In this document: in pieces, positions 5,528 to 6,761 of the stretch | Layout of the letters: every line of letters begins with the position of its first letter | Numbering within the stretch: position 1 is the first letter of the stretch | NCBI GenBank assembly: GCA_964503455.1 | Contig: CAZCZR010000080.1 | Location: 1-6,761 of the forward strand | Direction of reading: 5' to 3' | DNA length: 6,761 nucleotides | From: CAZCZR01 sp964503455 | GTDB taxonomy: Bacteria > Bacillota > Clostridia > UBA1381 | Notes under the pieces: model-generated | Database searches by the model: none | What the model was told of the DNA's origin: nothing | What the model saw: only the letters and a program-made list of their open reading frames with translations | Made by a program: the position numbers and the translations under genes

Positions 5528-6196
5528 ATGACAAGCGTAAAATCAGCATATAAAAGATTGGGAAAAGGAAATTTTTATGACGGAATGATAACAGGCACAA
5601 CCTTTTTCGGCTCACTTTTAACACGCATTGTATGGCGAATGAACAAGGAAGAAAATAAAGAATATCTTGAAAAGGCATTATCGCCCATTCCGTCGGATTT
5701 TAGCGGCAGGCTGCTTGAAGTGCCTGTCGGTACGGGAGTGCTGACAATGCCGTTATATAAAAATCTCAAGGGTGCGGATATTGTATGCCTTGACTATTCA
5801 CCCGAAATGATGTCGCGCGCGGAAAATCGCGCAGAGGAAGCAAATATACACAATATTAGGTTTATAGAGGGTGATGTGGGAAATTTGCCGTTTGACAATG
5901 AGAGCTTTGACACTGTTTTATCCTTAAACGGCTTCCACGTATTCCCCGACAAAGACGCAGCATATTCCGAAACTCATCGTGTACTGAAAAAGGGCGGTAT
6001 TTTATGCGGCTGTTTCTTTATTGTCGGCGAGAGCAAATATACAGACAGGTTTATAAAAAAGCTTTACACTAAAATGGGATATTTCACACCGCCGTTTGAA
6101 ACAAGGGAAAGTCTTGAAAAACGGCTGAAATCTATGTATTCAGAGGTACATATTGAAATGGTAAAATCTATGGTATGCTTTAAGTGTGTAAAATGA
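5528..6196 (+). CDS. Class I SAM-dependent methyltransferase (UbiE/Methyltransf_11-like), substrate unknown
   Basis: A 222-residue soluble protein with the Rossmann-type methyltransferase fold. The SAM-binding motif I is LLEVPVGTG (62-70), with Pro where many relatives have the first Gly. The acidic residue that binds the SAM ribose is Asp89 in CLDYSPEMM. The motif around the adenine is GDVGNLPFDNESFD (115-128). The late signature RVLKKGG (151-157) is typical of the UbiE/Methyltransf_11 group. The N-terminal 45 residues (YDGMITGTTFFGSLLTRIVW) and the C-terminal part (170-222) probably shape the substrate pocket and give no clear specificity. The length is normal for a single-domain enzyme. 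It is transcribed divergently from the decarboxylase operon, from a strong promoter with an operator-like palindrome, and its stop is 10 bp before a second methyltransferase. The gene appears more AT-rich than the neighbouring operon. The acceptor molecule cannot be deduced. Confidence 0.9.
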   Translation: MTSVKSAYKRLGKGNFYDGMITGTTFFGSLLTRIVWRMNKEENKEYLEKALSPIPSDFSGRLLEVPVGTGVLTMPLYKNLKGADIVCLDYSPEMMSRAENRAEEANIHNIRFIEGDVGNLPFDNESFDTVLSLNGFHVFPDKDAAYSETHRVLKKGGILCGCFFIVGESKYTDRFIKKLYTKMGYFTPPFETRESLEKRLKSMYSEVHIEMVKSMVCFKCVK

Positions 6197-6198
6197 GG
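6195..6198 (+). promoter_or_regulatory. Shine-Dalgarno of the second methyltransferase overlapping the preceding stop codon
   Basis: GAGG overlaps the TGA stop (6194-6196) of the first methyltransferase. It is 8 nt before ATG 6207 but only 2 nt before ATG 6201, so 6207 is the better start. The overlap suggests translational coupling of the two genes. Confidence 0.6.
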
Positions 6199-6206
6199 TA
6201 ATGGCG

Positions 6207-6761
6207 ATGAAATTAAAAAATAGAATATTTGCAAGCTTCGGGAAACCGACAGGCGCTATCGGCAAATTTATATTAAAGGGTATGAATATCAGCCACAGTG
6301 CAATATCAAGATGGGGATTGTCATTCCTTACTTTAAGCGCTTCGGATAAAGCGCTTGATATAGGCTGCGGAGGAGGCGCAAATATTGCAAGGCTATTGCG
6401 GCTTTGCCCGAAAGGATATGTTGCGGGTACGGATATTTCGGAAGAAAGCGTTAAGTCAAGCAGAAAGCTGAATAAAGCCGCTCTTGGTGCGCGCTGCGAT
6501 ATTGTCCGCGCAAATGTTTCCGATATGCCGTTTGACGATAACGCCTTTGACGCTGTTACCGCTTTTGAAACCGTGTATTTTTGGGAGGATTTAAGCAAAT
6601 GCTTCTCGGAAGTAAATCGCGTTCTGAAAACAGACGGAGTATTTATGGTTGTATGCGAAACAGATGATGCTTCGTCTGTATGGAGCGGCATTGTAGACGG
6701 TATGACAATTTATGACGGTCAAGAGCTAAAGAAATATTTAGAGCAGACAGGATTTTCAGAG
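6207..6761 (+). CDS. Second class I SAM-dependent methyltransferase, 3' end cut by the window edge
   Basis: An open frame from ATG 6207 runs to the window end without a stop (185 codons visible). It encodes a Methyltransf_11-type enzyme distinct from its upstream neighbour. The SAM motif I is canonical, ALDIGCGGGANIARL (49-63). The ribose-binding acidic residue is Asp76 in GTDISEESV. VSDMPFDDNAFD (104-115) and EVNRVLKTDGVF (135-146) are the later family motifs. The N-terminal segment, FGKPTGAIGKFILKGMNISHSAISRWGL (11-38), looks like a lid over the active site with conserved Met-Asn and Trp-Gly. The visible part stops in a helix expected near the end of the Rossmann fold, so perhaps 15-30 residues are missing. 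An ATG 6 nt upstream (6201) is in frame but too close to the Shine-Dalgarno. Substrate unknown; pairing with the previous gene suggests successive or alternative methylations in one pathway. Confidence 0.88.
   Translation, partial: MKLKNRIFASFGKPTGAIGKFILKGMNISHSAISRWGLSFLTLSASDKALDIGCGGGANIARLLRLCPKGYVAGTDISEESVKSSRKLNKAALGARCDIVRANVSDMPFDDNAFDAVTAFETVYFWEDLSKCFSEVNRVLKTDGVFMVVCETDDASSVWSGIVDGMTIYDGQELKKYLEQTGFSE

Noticed and set aside
6201..6206. Start of the second methyltransferase at ATG 6201
   Set aside because: Only 2 nt separate it from the GAGG site; ATG 6207 has an 8-nt spacer and gives a normal N-terminus. The difference is two residues.
6140..6691. 183-codon open frame on the minus strand opposite the methyltransferases
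   Set aside because: The plus strand carries clear SAM-methyltransferase motifs in both genes. The minus frame shows no domain and has no Shine-Dalgarno; it is a shadow.

Overview
The window looks like chromosomal DNA of an anaerobic Firmicute, most likely a gut-type Clostridia (Oscillospiraceae/Ruminococcaceae-like). This is inferred from moderate GC, strong purine-rich Shine-Dalgarno sites, one TTG start backed by a good ribosome binding site, and a biotin-dependent Na+-pump decarboxylase operon of the kind found in fermenting anaerobes. The species cannot be named from the sequence alone.

Positions 13-5162 (minus strand) hold a compact five-gene operon. In transcription order it reads: carboxyltransferase of the methylmalonyl-CoA decarboxylase type (mmdA), small one-helix membrane subunit (mmdD/oadG), free-standing biotin carrier protein (mmdC-like), carboxybiotin decarboxylase/Na+ pump membrane subunit (mmdB/oadB), and a second carboxyltransferase of the oxaloacetate/pyruvate type (oadA or transcarboxylase 5S-like) that lacks its own biotin domain. 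Gaps are 20-50 bp and each gene has its own Shine-Dalgarno, so one transcript is likely. The products would form a membrane complex in which one biotin carrier serves two carboxyltransferases and a Na+ pump. It could interconvert methylmalonyl-CoA/propionyl-CoA and oxaloacetate/pyruvate while coupling to a sodium gradient. This fits a succinate-propionate type metabolism, but the substrates are inferred.

Positions 5163-5527 form a divergent intergenic region. It holds a promoter for the decarboxylase operon (-10 TATAAT at 5239-5244), a leader hairpin, phased A-tract repeats and AT-rich palindromes just upstream of that promoter. It also holds a near-consensus promoter facing right (TTGACA-17-TAAAAT, 5463-5491) followed by a 16-bp operator-like palindrome over the predicted transcription start.

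Positions 5528-6761 (plus strand) hold two tandem class I SAM-dependent methyltransferase genes, the second cut by the window edge. They share one promoter and are probably unrelated in function to the decarboxylase operon. No RNA genes, mobile elements or CRISPR arrays were seen.
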